Source of the DNA: a virus | DNA length: 32,322 nucleotides | IMG/VR virus record: IMGVR_UViG_3300042483_000676 | Span: 1 to 32,322 of that record | Strand: one strand, 5' to 3' | Shown: positions 10,458 through 19,928 of the stretch, piece after piece | Position numbering within the stretch: position 1 is the first letter of the stretch | Layout of the letters: each line of letters starts with the position of its first letter | Program-made: the position numbers and the translations under genes | The notes under the pieces: model-generated | The model's input: the letters and a program-made list of their open reading frames with translations, nothing else | What the model was told of the DNA's origin: nothing | Database searches by the model: none

Positions 10458-11633
10458 TTACGTTACTACTTTTTCAATCGTAAAGTATTTGTATCCGTAT
10501 TTTTGTAAATCCCCAACATTATCAACCTCACCTAACCTCATCACATTCTCTAAAGGTGTATACTTACCCCTCTCTATGTAAACATTGGTTATTATTTCAG
10601 GTTGGTCTATAACATTGAGTAATCCCTCATTTTTTGTAATTCCTGTCATTAGAAGTTCATCAGGAACAAATCCATATGATTCTAAAAAATAAATTGTATA
10701 ATCCTCATAATCGTGATAGATCACATCATTCATTGTATACGCAGTATAAATCCCATTTGGATCTACCCCATAAAAAGTTCCAATACCACCTGTCGACCCC
10801 GTGACTTGAACACCTAATTTGTATTTACCCGCAACTAAATTATTTTTTGGTCCGTATTGTGCCAAGTCATTTAAAGTCGACTCTGTATAACCTGTAATTG
10901 GGAATGGGACAGAAGTGTAGTTATAAGAGTAATAATCGACAACATTTGTATTAGAATCTCCAGTAAATAGGTAATTGTAACTCACAGGAGTTGCACTCCA
11001 ACTACCCCCCGCAGGATAAAAAGTAATTGTACCATCAGGGTTGGGTATCGTAACATTTGTGAATGGGGTATTCACAGGTTTTTGTACTTTTGATATACCC
11101 CAAGGCGAATTAGCCGTTAATGTTATAAGATATTGGTTTTGACTAGTCGGATAAATATGTGTAATTGGCGTTATCCCCAATACGGTTTGATTCGGCGATC
11201 CATCACCCCAATCTAACGTGAAAGTTACTAAACTAAGAAACTTAATAAGTTCTAAATCGGATGTGTTATAGAATTTATAAGTATATGGGTTAATTGTATC
11301 GGCAGTGACGATAAAATTGTTTAAAACATCTGCCTGTACTATCATTCCATCAAAAGGAGAATAATAACCTATATCGACCGCAGATTCTGTAATCATTATA
11401 TTAACAGAAAGTCCCGTTAAAAATGATGTTCCACCTGTGTTTCCACTTAAAAGATATGACATCGGTAGATATACCCCTGTTTGACCTACATCACTTCTTG
11501 TTTGAGTTGAGTCTGTCAAACAACACGGGTCAATAAAATTTAGAATATTGGTATCGCCAGTAAATCCAACAAATGTTAAGTCGGATTTTATATTCTCGGG
11601 AGATATTACAAATTTATAATCAAGTGATTCCAT
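10458..11633 (-). CDS. PKD-domain-containing putative baseplate/tail protein
   Basis: A 391-residue protein with one PKD-like domain at about residues 115-190: strand FTLDWGDGSP (WGDG at 142-145), then THIYPTSQNQYLITLTA. PKD domains are Ig-like spacers found in surface and virion proteins. The N-terminal part has a Cys pair (DPCC) and Gly/Thr-rich loops; the C-terminal part (from ~200) is unrecognised. No signal peptide or membrane segment is visible. It begins at a TAATG overlap with the preceding gene and so is probably co-translated with its structural neighbours. It may be an exposed baseplate part or fibre connector; this is inference. Confidence 0.6.
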   Translation of the reverse strand: MESLDYKFVISPENIKSDLTFVGFTGDTNILNFIDPCCLTDSTQTRSDVGQTGVYLPMSYLLSGNTGGTSFLTGLSVNIMITESAVDIGYYSPFDGMIVQADVLNNFIVTADTINPYTYKFYNTSDLELIKFLSLVTFTLDWGDGSPNQTVLGITPITHIYPTSQNQYLITLTANSPWGISKVQKPVNTPFTNVTIPNPDGTITFYPAGGSWSATPVSYNYLFTGDSNTNVVDYYSYNYTSVPFPITGYTESTLNDLAQYGPKNNLVAGKYKLGVQVTGSTGGIGTFYGVDPNGIYTAYTMNDVIYHDYEDYTIYFLESYGFVPDELLMTGITKNEGLLNVIDQPEIITNVYIERGKYTPLENVMRLGEVDNVGDLQKYGYKYFTIEKVVT

Positions 11634-12439
11634 TATGGGTTTACGTATTCATACCAAATTATCGGTGATGTACTATCACCAACTCTAAGTTGAGTTGATG
11701 TAGAAAACACTTCGTAAGTTTTGTCAGTATAATCTAACTCTACCTTATAATAGAAATAGTCTGCATTATTGAATTGGAACTTATTTGGGGTAATTAAATC
11801 TTGTTTTATATTCGTCATCTGTTTAAAAATCCCAAGTCTAGCGTTAAAAAATTTTGCTGTCATATAAAAAGTTGAGATATCAATAAAGTTTCTATGTCTT
11901 AACCAATATATGTAAAACCCTTCTTTATCGGCTCCAATACTATCTAAAATCATTGTTGGTTTTTTTATTTCAACAGGTGGTTGAGAGGGATTAATAAATG
12001 CGGTTTCTGTGAGTCCTTGTTGTATTGGCAAAATAATCGACAAATATAATTGTTGAGTACTTTCATCAGGAGTATCATACAAATCGAGTTTAAAGAAAGA
12101 CTTTGTGAAAGGTTTAGAATAATAATAAATCTCTTGAACTGAAAATCCTTCATTTAAATAACTACTTGACCAGTTACCGACAGTATTCGCAGTAATTGGT
12201 AGTGAATCGTCATAAAAGTTAAATTCATAATCAATCGCAGTGTTAAAATTAGGATACACTTTATTAGAAAATCTTGCAACTTCAAAATCTGCAGCAATAC
12301 CAGTAACCTCTTTAATTGCACTAACTTCCAACTCGGAAATACTATCATCACGACCCATGAAATCCCATTGCATATTGATCGGGATATTCAAATATTTGTT
12401 CGTATCATCTTTAACTATTTTAATTCTATTCACACTCAT
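11633..12439 (-). CDS. Putative baseplate/tail structural protein
   Basis: A 268-residue protein of unknown family, beta-rich and rich in Tyr and Phe. Its N-terminus carries NKYLNIPINMQWD (Lys15, Tyr16, Asn18, Trp25), which matches DKYINVNLEQDWE in the 1875-residue protein encoded just upstream at the same residue numbers. The two may share a docking segment. No catalytic motif, signal peptide or membrane segment is visible. It overlaps the preceding gene by 14 bases and the following gene by one (TAATG), so it belongs to a tightly coupled structural block. T4 gp8-gp11 are positional counterparts, but nothing in the sequence ties it to one of them. Confidence 0.55.
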   Translation of the reverse strand: MSVNRIKIVKDDTNKYLNIPINMQWDFMGRDDSISELEVSAIKEVTGIAADFEVARFSNKVYPNFNTAIDYEFNFYDDSLPITANTVGNWSSSYLNEGFSVQEIYYYSKPFTKSFFKLDLYDTPDESTQQLYLSIILPIQQGLTETAFINPSQPPVEIKKPTMILDSIGADKEGFYIYWLRHRNFIDISTFYMTAKFFNARLGIFKQMTNIKQDLITPNKFQFNNADYFYYKVELDYTDKTYEVFSTSTQLRVGDSTSPIIWYEYVNP

Positions 12440-14225
12440 CGGATATTGGTTCTGGAATTGTACTTATGTTTATTGGAACCTTCCCTAATTGTGAATAATC
12501 ACTCGGTATATTGTATCCCTCAGGGGTTATTCTAAAAATTGAATTTAGGAATGGGTAATGAGCATCATTTAAATAAGGGTAATCAACCCCAACACCATCC
12601 GTATCAATAAATCCATATGGGTATAAATCTCTCCAACGAAAAAGTGCGTTCGTTGTTGAATAATATGAATAGTCAGGGATGCCAACAACATTTGCACTAT
12701 CACCTTCCTCAATGTAATCAGAAAAGGATCTGATCTGAACTCCTCTGTGTGGTTGATAAAAGTAACCAGGTTGGTTTGTCTGCGGTAATATATTATCTAA
12801 CTGAAACCATTGCTGATTATACGTAAATTTATGTTGATAGGTTGAGATCACTCTCTCTAATTGTTCAAAATCATTCCACTCACAAAAATCACCATCAATA
12901 ACATCACCTTTAGATAACATATCAAAATAATAAAAAGGACCTGTTCCAAATAACGAATTATACTGACTTTGATTAATCATCGTACTCGAATTGGAGTTAT
13001 TTGTATCCCACCAAATTTGAGGTTTTGATTTATCTAAAAAAGTGTTAAAATCCCACCCTTGTTTTAATTTGTTAGTCCAACCAAAGTATCCTCGCCAAAT
13101 AGTCGTAAAAAATAATTCACTAACAGGTCTTTTTTGGTTATCCAAAAGTGGTCTAGTATCAACATCACAATTAAATGATAATGTATATGATCTTGACCCT
13201 TCCTTTACTGATGTTCTTTTTCTTTGGTCTGGGGTTAAAGATTTTATTTCACACTTTTGTTTATTATTATAGATATTTTGTTCATAACCAGCATTCACCA
13301 AAACCGCACATTCAGGATTAGTTAAAATTTTATGTTTCCTAACATAATATTCACTGATGGTATCTGCAGAATTTGCAGGATTAATAACTCGTTTAAGTGT
13401 ACCTTGACTTAAACTAATAAATGTTGTTCCAGTGTATCCCACATTTCTGATACTAAAAATATAGTCTTCAGATCCTGAACCACCATCACCCAAACTTGAT
13501 ACTTGGAAGAATGAATTACCATTATAGTTTGTGGTAAGTAGGACAAATTCACCCTGTTGTAATCCATGAGTCATAGGACATTTAAAAGTTATAGAGTTTT
13601 TTTGTTGATCCGTTCCGGCAATTATCACATAAGGTATTCCTTGACTTGCAGTCCAATTCCAAGAAAGATTTGTTTCTGGTTCGATAGCATACAAGGATTT
13701 GTTATAATCATTATCATATACATAACTTAAATAATGTGACCAATTGTAAGTTGTTGCACTTACAGATTTAAAATCTAAATGTTTTCCATTACCAAAAGTA
13801 TATCCCGAAACATTAATATCCGTTCTAATAAAATCAAACTCAGGATATTGTGGGAAACCATCCCACGGAATTGCAGAATTTACTGATTGAGATTGTACCG
13901 AAGGGACATTCCCTGTGGGATAGTATGAAGATGCGTTTTTAATTGCGTTTGTATAATATAAATTATCTCTATAAGGTGGATAGATTGTTGATCCTGTGTA
14001 CGCATTTTCAAAAACTAACATAAACTTAACAACAGGTCTAAATGTAAAAGATTCTTGTCGTTCGTCGTCAAAAACATCAGAGAGCTTTAAGTCTACAGAC
14101 CTGTCAAATTCTACAAGTTCTTTTTGTGTCTGAACTAATGGTAAATTAAGTTGTTGGTCCTGTTTAGGAGCCCCTTTATACCTCTGGGTAGATTGTATTA
14201 TTCTTGTTGACGGATTTATTTCCAT
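12426..14225 (-). CDS. Putative baseplate/tail structural protein
   Basis: A 599-residue protein of unknown family. It starts with a hydrophilic, Gln-rich arm (~1-60, with RIIQSTQRYKG and LPLVQTQKELV) that looks extended and could thread into a neighbour. The remainder is aromatic-rich (many Tyr, Trp, Phe) and probably beta-structured, as in many phage baseplate and tail proteins. No membrane segment, signal peptide or enzyme motif is visible. The start overlaps the stop of the 1875-residue gene (TAATG), and its own end overlaps the next gene by 14 bases, so production is probably coupled. The role is inferred only from position in the tail cluster. Confidence 0.55.
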   Translation of the reverse strand: MEINPSTRIIQSTQRYKGAPKQDQQLNLPLVQTQKELVEFDRSVDLKLSDVFDDERQESFTFRPVVKFMLVFENAYTGSTIYPPYRDNLYYTNAIKNASSYYPTGNVPSVQSQSVNSAIPWDGFPQYPEFDFIRTDINVSGYTFGNGKHLDFKSVSATTYNWSHYLSYVYDNDYNKSLYAIEPETNLSWNWTASQGIPYVIIAGTDQQKNSITFKCPMTHGLQQGEFVLLTTNYNGNSFFQVSSLGDGGSGSEDYIFSIRNVGYTGTTFISLSQGTLKRVINPANSADTISEYYVRKHKILTNPECAVLVNAGYEQNIYNNKQKCEIKSLTPDQRKRTSVKEGSRSYTLSFNCDVDTRPLLDNQKRPVSELFFTTIWRGYFGWTNKLKQGWDFNTFLDKSKPQIWWDTNNSNSSTMINQSQYNSLFGTGPFYYFDMLSKGDVIDGDFCEWNDFEQLERVISTYQHKFTYNQQWFQLDNILPQTNQPGYFYQPHRGVQIRSFSDYIEEGDSANVVGIPDYSYYSTTNALFRWRDLYPYGFIDTDGVGVDYPYLNDAHYPFLNSIFRITPEGYNIPSDYSQLGKVPINISTIPEPISDECE

Positions 14226-17200
14226 TATTCTTCTACGGTTGCAACATAAAGTTTATAGAATCTATTGATTGCTGTTTTTCCATTGTTTAAACCAAAATAG
14301 AAATGGTATGGTGCTCCAACAACAACAGAATTTTGATAATTAGTACTTGGGTCACCTTGACTTATATTTGCTAATGGTGTTATTGGGAGTGGATTTCCAT
14401 TAATATCAAAACTAGCAAGGTAGCCAACTTGTGTTAAACTTGTTTGATACTTTTCATTTGGAGATATAAAGTCTAAATCTTGATATTTTTTACTGAAGAA
14501 TCCTGCATTGAAAGATGAGTTTGTGTACCAATTATTATCTTCAGAACCAAATATATTAGGAGTACCTGTGTATGTATCGGGAGTCGTTATAAACCATTTG
14601 TAATGAGGTACAACTTGTGATTTTGGGTATCCAAATTTTTCTTCAATCAATGGATTAAAATTATATGTCTCAATTCCTGGTGACATTATTTTTCTATATC
14701 TAAGTTCAGGAGTACTCGCAGTAAAGAATAGACCCATAATTGGTTTAATCTTTTCTGGGATGACTGAATTTGGAATCCCATTTTGATTATCTCCAAAATA
14801 GATATAATTAGGTGATGGTACATTTTCAGTAATGAAAGGTAGTACTTTCCATTCTGAATTAATCGACAACATTTGAGCCCAATCACCATCAATTCTATAA
14901 CCCCCACGATCACTATTAAAGAATTGTATAATACCTTTACCCTCACTACTATCCCCACCTGTTGATATAGGTATCATTCTTTGTCTAACACCTTCATTTA
15001 GTATACGAGACAAGAACCCTAACTGAACAATACTTGAATTATCCTGATATGAAGAAGATTTTAACTGATCCGCATAATAAGAACCAAAGTCATTATCATC
15101 ACCTGAACAACAAATTTCATTAATAAAACTATCTCTAGGTCCTAAATCGACCACAGTCGTTGGGAATTGTATTTGTTTTTGATTATATCCCAAACCTGGA
15201 AACTTTAATAAATTTCCACCAATAGGAGTATCAGGAGAATCCTTACCTATGAATTTATTGGTTACGCTGTTCCAAGGCGATGATCGATAATAAAAAACAT
15301 TTGTTAATTCATTAAACATTATCACATCCTCACAATAATTGTAAGTTGTTTCTTGTTGTATACTGAATGTTGTTCTCTTGTTAAAATTAAACATATAGAG
15401 AACTCCATTTATCCAATTGTTTTGGAATGTTTGAGCAAATACACCTCTACAAGCTGCAAAATTCATAGTGAATCTTGTTTTCCACTCCAAGAAAAGACGA
15501 GCATCTTCAGGATATTCAGCTAAGTAAGTTTTATTTAATAAACAATAACATCCGTTAATCATTCTATTTTCAGGAACTGAACATGATCCTTGAGGGAGTA
15601 CACCGACATTTGATCCTGATCCAGAATAACACGCTAATGGTACCATTCCTTCACAAGTTAATGTCTCAGTTAATCCTGTCGTAATTGGGTCATCGTCAGC
15701 ACTTTCACCACTTGCTAAATCACCACCCGCAGAAATCGTTGGTTCTGTTTGTAACCCACTAGCAGCATACATCGCAAAATTATTATTTTGATGAAGAGCA
15801 TAACCTGTATGTGATTCAACTCCGTTTTCGATTTGGGTAGAAGTTGGTAATCTATCACTTCTCATTATAATATTAGTACTTTGGAATTGTACACCAGTTA
15901 GTCCATATCGGTAGTATGCTGGCGAATAAAGTGCCGATAAATTACCCTCAACATTTGGGTTATTAAACCATCCATCACAATAATTATAGTATTGTTTTTC
16001 TTGACAATTTTGATTACACCCTGTAGGACAAATTGGTGTTGGGATATCGTTACTTGTTTTAATTGTTTTTGTGAATAATTGTAAGTTCCAAGCTAAGAAA
16101 CCACTACCCCCAACATAAGGTGATGTATTAGGCATAAATGTATAGTCTGTACCCCCTATCATATTTGTCAAACCTCCACCAATAGTTAATTGAGTCGATG
16201 TTTGCCAGTTACTTGGTGCTGGGTAACCAAATGGAGTGTAATTTCCAATCCCCGTTAAAGAAGTATCATCAGTACATAAATAAAAATACGGCAAACTTGA
16301 GGTAAATGCCGAGAATTGTATTACATCAGGTATAAATGAAAATGATGGGAAATATAAATCAGTTGAGTTATTTGTTGGTGTATTATGACTCAAAGGCTTA
16401 TTACCCGAACTATAGGAATAACCTTTAATTGGTTGGTTTATATAATAAGATCCTTCAATTGTCACATAATCATTTAATGATGTATATCCAAATATTTTAG
16501 ATAAATCATACTTAACTGTTTGCTTAGGCGTATGTGGGTCAACCCCTCTAACAAAAATACAAACCTCAAGTCCTTGCCACTCATTCATAGAGGTAATAAC
16601 ATCAGGTATAGTTCTTTGAATCATAGTTGTTGTATCAGTACTTGGACAAGCTGGTGTTAAATAAATTACGTCATGTGAAAGATATCCAATCGGATAATAT
16701 GTCGATGGAAATGAAGTACTTTGTAATCCAAAGAAATCACTCGCAGTGAGTCCAGTAACCATTTGGAAATATTCAACATCTGTTGGGTATTGTAGGTAAG
16801 CCTGCTCCACACTACTATTGCCCGTAACCGGTAATTGACTAACTTGTGGTAAATTAAGGACTACTTGACTTGATAATGAGTTCGTTGGGGAAGTCGGATT
16901 TGCATAATTTATAGTAACAGTTGTTTGACCTGTTAATGTAGTACCAGTAATTGCGTTTGTTCCAAATTGATTTAATGTTGCTCCCGTTAGATTTATTAAT
17001 CTATTAGGTGATTGTGAATCAGTAAAATTAGGATCTTGGAAAGTACATGCATTTCCGATCCCAATTTGTGAGATAGTACCCGGACTCATTAAAATCACAA
17101 CGACTTGATCTGTAAAAGATTGTGACGCTAATGATGGATTTATTTTAGTTTCTATTTGATTTACCTGACCACCAGTATTAAAATACTTATCTCTTAAGTT

Positions 17201-19852
17201 AAAATCATTAAGTCTTTGTGGAAAAGTTGCAGATAACGGATACGCAAAATACCTTTCATCACGGTTCACATCCAATGAATCTTTTCTTGCCGACCATAAA
17301 AATGGTTGAGGTGCGTGTAATAAATATTTTTCATTACCATATAATCGATTTGGGTTAGTTGACGATAAAACATCATACCCTGAAACCATTCTTGTAAAAT
17401 CTAAAGAAGCTTGTATCGCTAAATCTTGATTGATATCATCATCACCAATAAGAGTTCCCAAAGTTTTATATGGACCTGAACTACCACACTGAAATGGTTC
17501 GTCTGGATCTTCAGATGTTACTAACAAATTTGGGTGATCTAATAAGTACGATCCTGCAGAATTCACCGGTGCAATAATAGAGTTAGCAGGAATTAAAGTC
17601 ATATCGTAGAATCCTGTTGACCCTCCTTGAGCAGCCGCATTAACACTGTTTTCAATTGAATTTGAATCGAAATCATCATCTTGTTCTGCATTTCCACACG
17701 CACAATCGCAACTTGTACAATCAGGATATGAAATCATTGGTAATCCAATTCTTGGGAATCTTTTAACTTTAATTGCCGCAAGTATCGCAAACGCGGTAAA
17801 CGCAGCGGCTAAAGCAATTTTAAAGGCGGCAATTGCGATTTGGGCAATTCCCCATAATATTAATCGTATTACTTCACCTAAAAATCCTGCATTAATAACA
17901 GCACCTAAACCAATACTTAAGATACCTGCCGCGGAATTGATTGCCTGAATACCTGACTGAATAGCTTCTAATCCTGATACAATCGCATCATATGTTAAAA
18001 AAATACCTAAAACTATTAAAACATATTTTAAAATTGGCCAAGTAAATGACACAAAATGGGCAATAAATAAAAGAGTAAGGATTGGAAAGGTTAATACATT
18101 AATTAAAACGTTAAAAACAAAAAATATTGCATCAAAATTTCTAATAATATCATTAACTGGAAATGTATTTACCGTAGACTTACAACTTCTATCGTCAATT
18201 TCTTTTATACCTAAATGTTTTGCTCTTCCAATTCCGTTTTTATATCTATCAAGAAACATTGCGGTAGTATAAACCTTATTATAATTAAATTCATAAAAAG
18301 TATCTTCACAATTAATCGCTTCTTCTGGATTCACATAGTCATCCCAATCAGTCGAAAATGAATACGATTGTAATAAGTCAAAAAGTTGTGATGAGTATTG
18401 ATTAAATGAGAAAATCTGATCTTGTGTTGAATCTAAAGGAACTCCGTTTATTTGAAGGGTGTCTCCAACATTAAGTTGTATTGAATTTATACTTCCAATG
18501 TAGGGTAACCCATTGATTATAATTTGGTAGGACTCTGAATTAATCACATCTGACGTTGATAAACCTGAATCAAACGACATTGTATACGTTATACCTGATG
18601 TTAATCCAGCTGCAATCGTATAATCATAAGGTGTTGAGTCATATGTTTGGAATGGATCTATACCAGAATTACTCCATCCATACTCCTTAACATTAGGAAC
18701 TAAAAAGTCAGCACGAAGAAAACTAGATTGTAAACCTTCCTCATTTTGCCATCTAAATTTAAACCTATATTTTCCTTTTGTTGGTACACCCACTTTAGGG
18801 TCATTTGACATTGATAATTGACCGAATTCGTTAGTATAAACGTAATCCATATTCATAGGAACATTTAATAAGTACGTACCATCCCCATCAATTACTTTCC
18901 CCCCTTGTTCAATTGCATATCTCTCTAAAATTGGTAAACCATTAGTATCCGAAAATATCGTTTGACGAATCGCTTGTATTTCTCCAGGACCTGCAACCAT
19001 CTCACAAAGATTTCCTGTGTTCTGTTTTGGTTTACAACTAACTTTTAACGCATTATCATCAGTGGTTGATATAATTGATCCCATGAAGATTGAAGATGGT
19101 TGTATCGTAAGATTTGCAAGTTTAGAGAGATCAAAATCTACTCTTGTAATACCAACTTGGCAAAGATCGTTATCACCCCAAAATGGTCTAACATCTACAT
19201 CAAAAACTAAATTTTTAATCTGTGGTAATTCATTTAAGTTTGTTGAGGATTTAAATCTTGCACCATTTACTTGAGTTTCGGTTGCCAATCCTTGCAATAT
19301 TAAATCCTGTGGTACTACTGAAAAACAACCTATGTCTGAAATATCCACATCCATTACAATAGTTTGAGTTCCAACAGGAACTCCAAAAATCATAAAGTCA
19401 CCACTTTCATTAGTCGATACGGTGAATCTATAATACTTGTCAAAGACTTCTATATATGAACCATCCATTAACATATCAGCCTTATTAGGAAATGTTCCTG
19501 TTGAGGAGTGTCCATTATATGATGGTAACTTTGGTAATAGATTATATCGATATCCTTCTTCGTTAGTATCATTAACCGATTTAAAAGGATAAAGATCTGT
19601 TATTGCAGGATCTAATTCATCAGTCGCATCTAAAGGTATGAATACTGAAACTTTCGCATTTGGTAATCCAAACCCATTATTTACATAAACTCGACCCGTT
19701 ACAACACCATAGTCAGAACAGAATCTAGTATATACGTCGTTTGCTAAAATCTTCAAAGATAATATCTCTAAAGATTCCCAATCTTGCTCTAAATTAACGT
19801 TTATGTATTTATCGACACCTACTTGTGTTCGTATTCTATATGATTTTGGCAT
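14225..19852 (-). CDS. Giant baseplate-region protein with hydrophobic segments (gp7 position)
   Basis: An 1875-residue protein, the largest in the window. Residues ~50-175 resemble a carboxypeptidase-regulatory-like beta-sandwich (VTGRVYVNNGFGLPNAKVSV, later ESGDFMIFGVPVG). Residues ~573-697 form a long hydrophobic, Ala/Ile/Leu-rich stretch with several potential membrane helices, followed by a basic patch (KVKRFPR) and a Cys cluster (CTSCDCAC, 712-719). The C-terminal two thirds is Cys-, Tyr- and Asn-rich and unrecognised, with further clusters (CPTGCNQNC, ENRMINGCYC). It follows gp6, where T4 has gp7, but has no clear gp7 similarity and is nearly twice its length. A membrane-inserting tail part is one reading; buried hydrophobic packing, as in tape measures, is another. 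Confidence 0.7.
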   Translation of the reverse strand: MPKSYRIRTQVGVDKYINVNLEQDWESLEILSLKILANDVYTRFCSDYGVVTGRVYVNNGFGLPNAKVSVFIPLDATDELDPAITDLYPFKSVNDTNEEGYRYNLLPKLPSYNGHSSTGTFPNKADMLMDGSYIEVFDKYYRFTVSTNESGDFMIFGVPVGTQTIVMDVDISDIGCFSVVPQDLILQGLATETQVNGARFKSSTNLNELPQIKNLVFDVDVRPFWGDNDLCQVGITRVDFDLSKLANLTIQPSSIFMGSIISTTDDNALKVSCKPKQNTGNLCEMVAGPGEIQAIRQTIFSDTNGLPILERYAIEQGGKVIDGDGTYLLNVPMNMDYVYTNEFGQLSMSNDPKVGVPTKGKYRFKFRWQNEEGLQSSFLRADFLVPNVKEYGWSNSGIDPFQTYDSTPYDYTIAAGLTSGITYTMSFDSGLSTSDVINSESYQIIINGLPYIGSINSIQLNVGDTLQINGVPLDSTQDQIFSFNQYSSQLFDLLQSYSFSTDWDDYVNPEEAINCEDTFYEFNYNKVYTTAMFLDRYKNGIGRAKHLGIKEIDDRSCKSTVNTFPVNDIIRNFDAIFFVFNVLINVLTFPILTLLFIAHFVSFTWPILKYVLIVLGIFLTYDAIVSGLEAIQSGIQAINSAAGILSIGLGAVINAGFLGEVIRLILWGIAQIAIAAFKIALAAAFTAFAILAAIKVKRFPRIGLPMISYPDCTSCDCACGNAEQDDDFDSNSIENSVNAAAQGGSTGFYDMTLIPANSIIAPVNSAGSYLLDHPNLLVTSEDPDEPFQCGSSGPYKTLGTLIGDDDINQDLAIQASLDFTRMVSGYDVLSSTNPNRLYGNEKYLLHAPQPFLWSARKDSLDVNRDERYFAYPLSATFPQRLNDFNLRDKYFNTGGQVNQIETKINPSLASQSFTDQVVVILMSPGTISQIGIGNACTFQDPNFTDSQSPNRLINLTGATLNQFGTNAITGTTLTGQTTVTINYANPTSPTNSLSSQVVLNLPQVSQLPVTGNSSVEQAYLQYPTDVEYFQMVTGLTASDFFGLQSTSFPSTYYPIGYLSHDVIYLTPACPSTDTTTMIQRTIPDVITSMNEWQGLEVCIFVRGVDPHTPKQTVKYDLSKIFGYTSLNDYVTIEGSYYINQPIKGYSYSSGNKPLSHNTPTNNSTDLYFPSFSFIPDVIQFSAFTSSLPYFYLCTDDTSLTGIGNYTPFGYPAPSNWQTSTQLTIGGGLTNMIGGTDYTFMPNTSPYVGGSGFLAWNLQLFTKTIKTSNDIPTPICPTGCNQNCQEKQYYNYCDGWFNNPNVEGNLSALYSPAYYRYGLTGVQFQSTNIIMRSDRLPTSTQIENGVESHTGYALHQNNNFAMYAASGLQTEPTISAGGDLASGESADDDPITTGLTETLTCEGMVPLACYSGSGSNVGVLPQGSCSVPENRMINGCYCLLNKTYLAEYPEDARLFLEWKTRFTMNFAACRGVFAQTFQNNWINGVLYMFNFNKRTTFSIQQETTYNYCEDVIMFNELTNVFYYRSSPWNSVTNKFIGKDSPDTPIGGNLLKFPGLGYNQKQIQFPTTVVDLGPRDSFINEICCSGDDNDFGSYYADQLKSSSYQDNSSIVQLGFLSRILNEGVRQRMIPISTGGDSSEGKGIIQFFNSDRGGYRIDGDWAQMLSINSEWKVLPFITENVPSPNYIYFGDNQNGIPNSVIPEKIKPIMGLFFTASTPELRYRKIMSPGIETYNFNPLIEEKFGYPKSQVVPHYKWFITTPDTYTGTPNIFGSEDNNWYTNSSFNAGFFSKKYQDLDFISPNEKYQTSLTQVGYLASFDINGNPLPITPLANISQGDPSTNYQNSVVVGAPYHFYFGLNNGKTAINRFYKLYVATVEE

Positions 19853-19928
19853 GCAAAATTAGTTTTTTGATAAATAGTTTATTTCCCATTTTCAATAAAA
19901 ATAAACCCGTATCTGAAAAAATAAATGC
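19853..19928 (-). promoter_or_regulatory. 76-base gap between gp6 and the giant gene, possible regulatory site
   Basis: The longest gap in the structural block. On the coding strand it contains TATTTATC (19869-19876, one base off TATTTATA) 16 bases before the ATG, and an inverted repeat GTTTATTT ... AAATAAAC (8 bases each, 14-base loop). There is no GC-rich stem or following T run, so it does not look like an intrinsic terminator. Confidence 0.35.

Noticed and set aside
19017-19274. Plus-strand open frame of 85 codons, and other 60-85-codon frames such as 12240-12488, 29711-29950 and 22747-22992
   Set aside because: They lie opposite well-supported minus-strand genes, have no sensible domain content, and no start context of their own.
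19853-19928. Inverted repeat GTTTATTT/AAATAAAC as a terminator
   Set aside because: The stem is AT-rich, the loop is 14 bases, and no T run follows on the minus strand.
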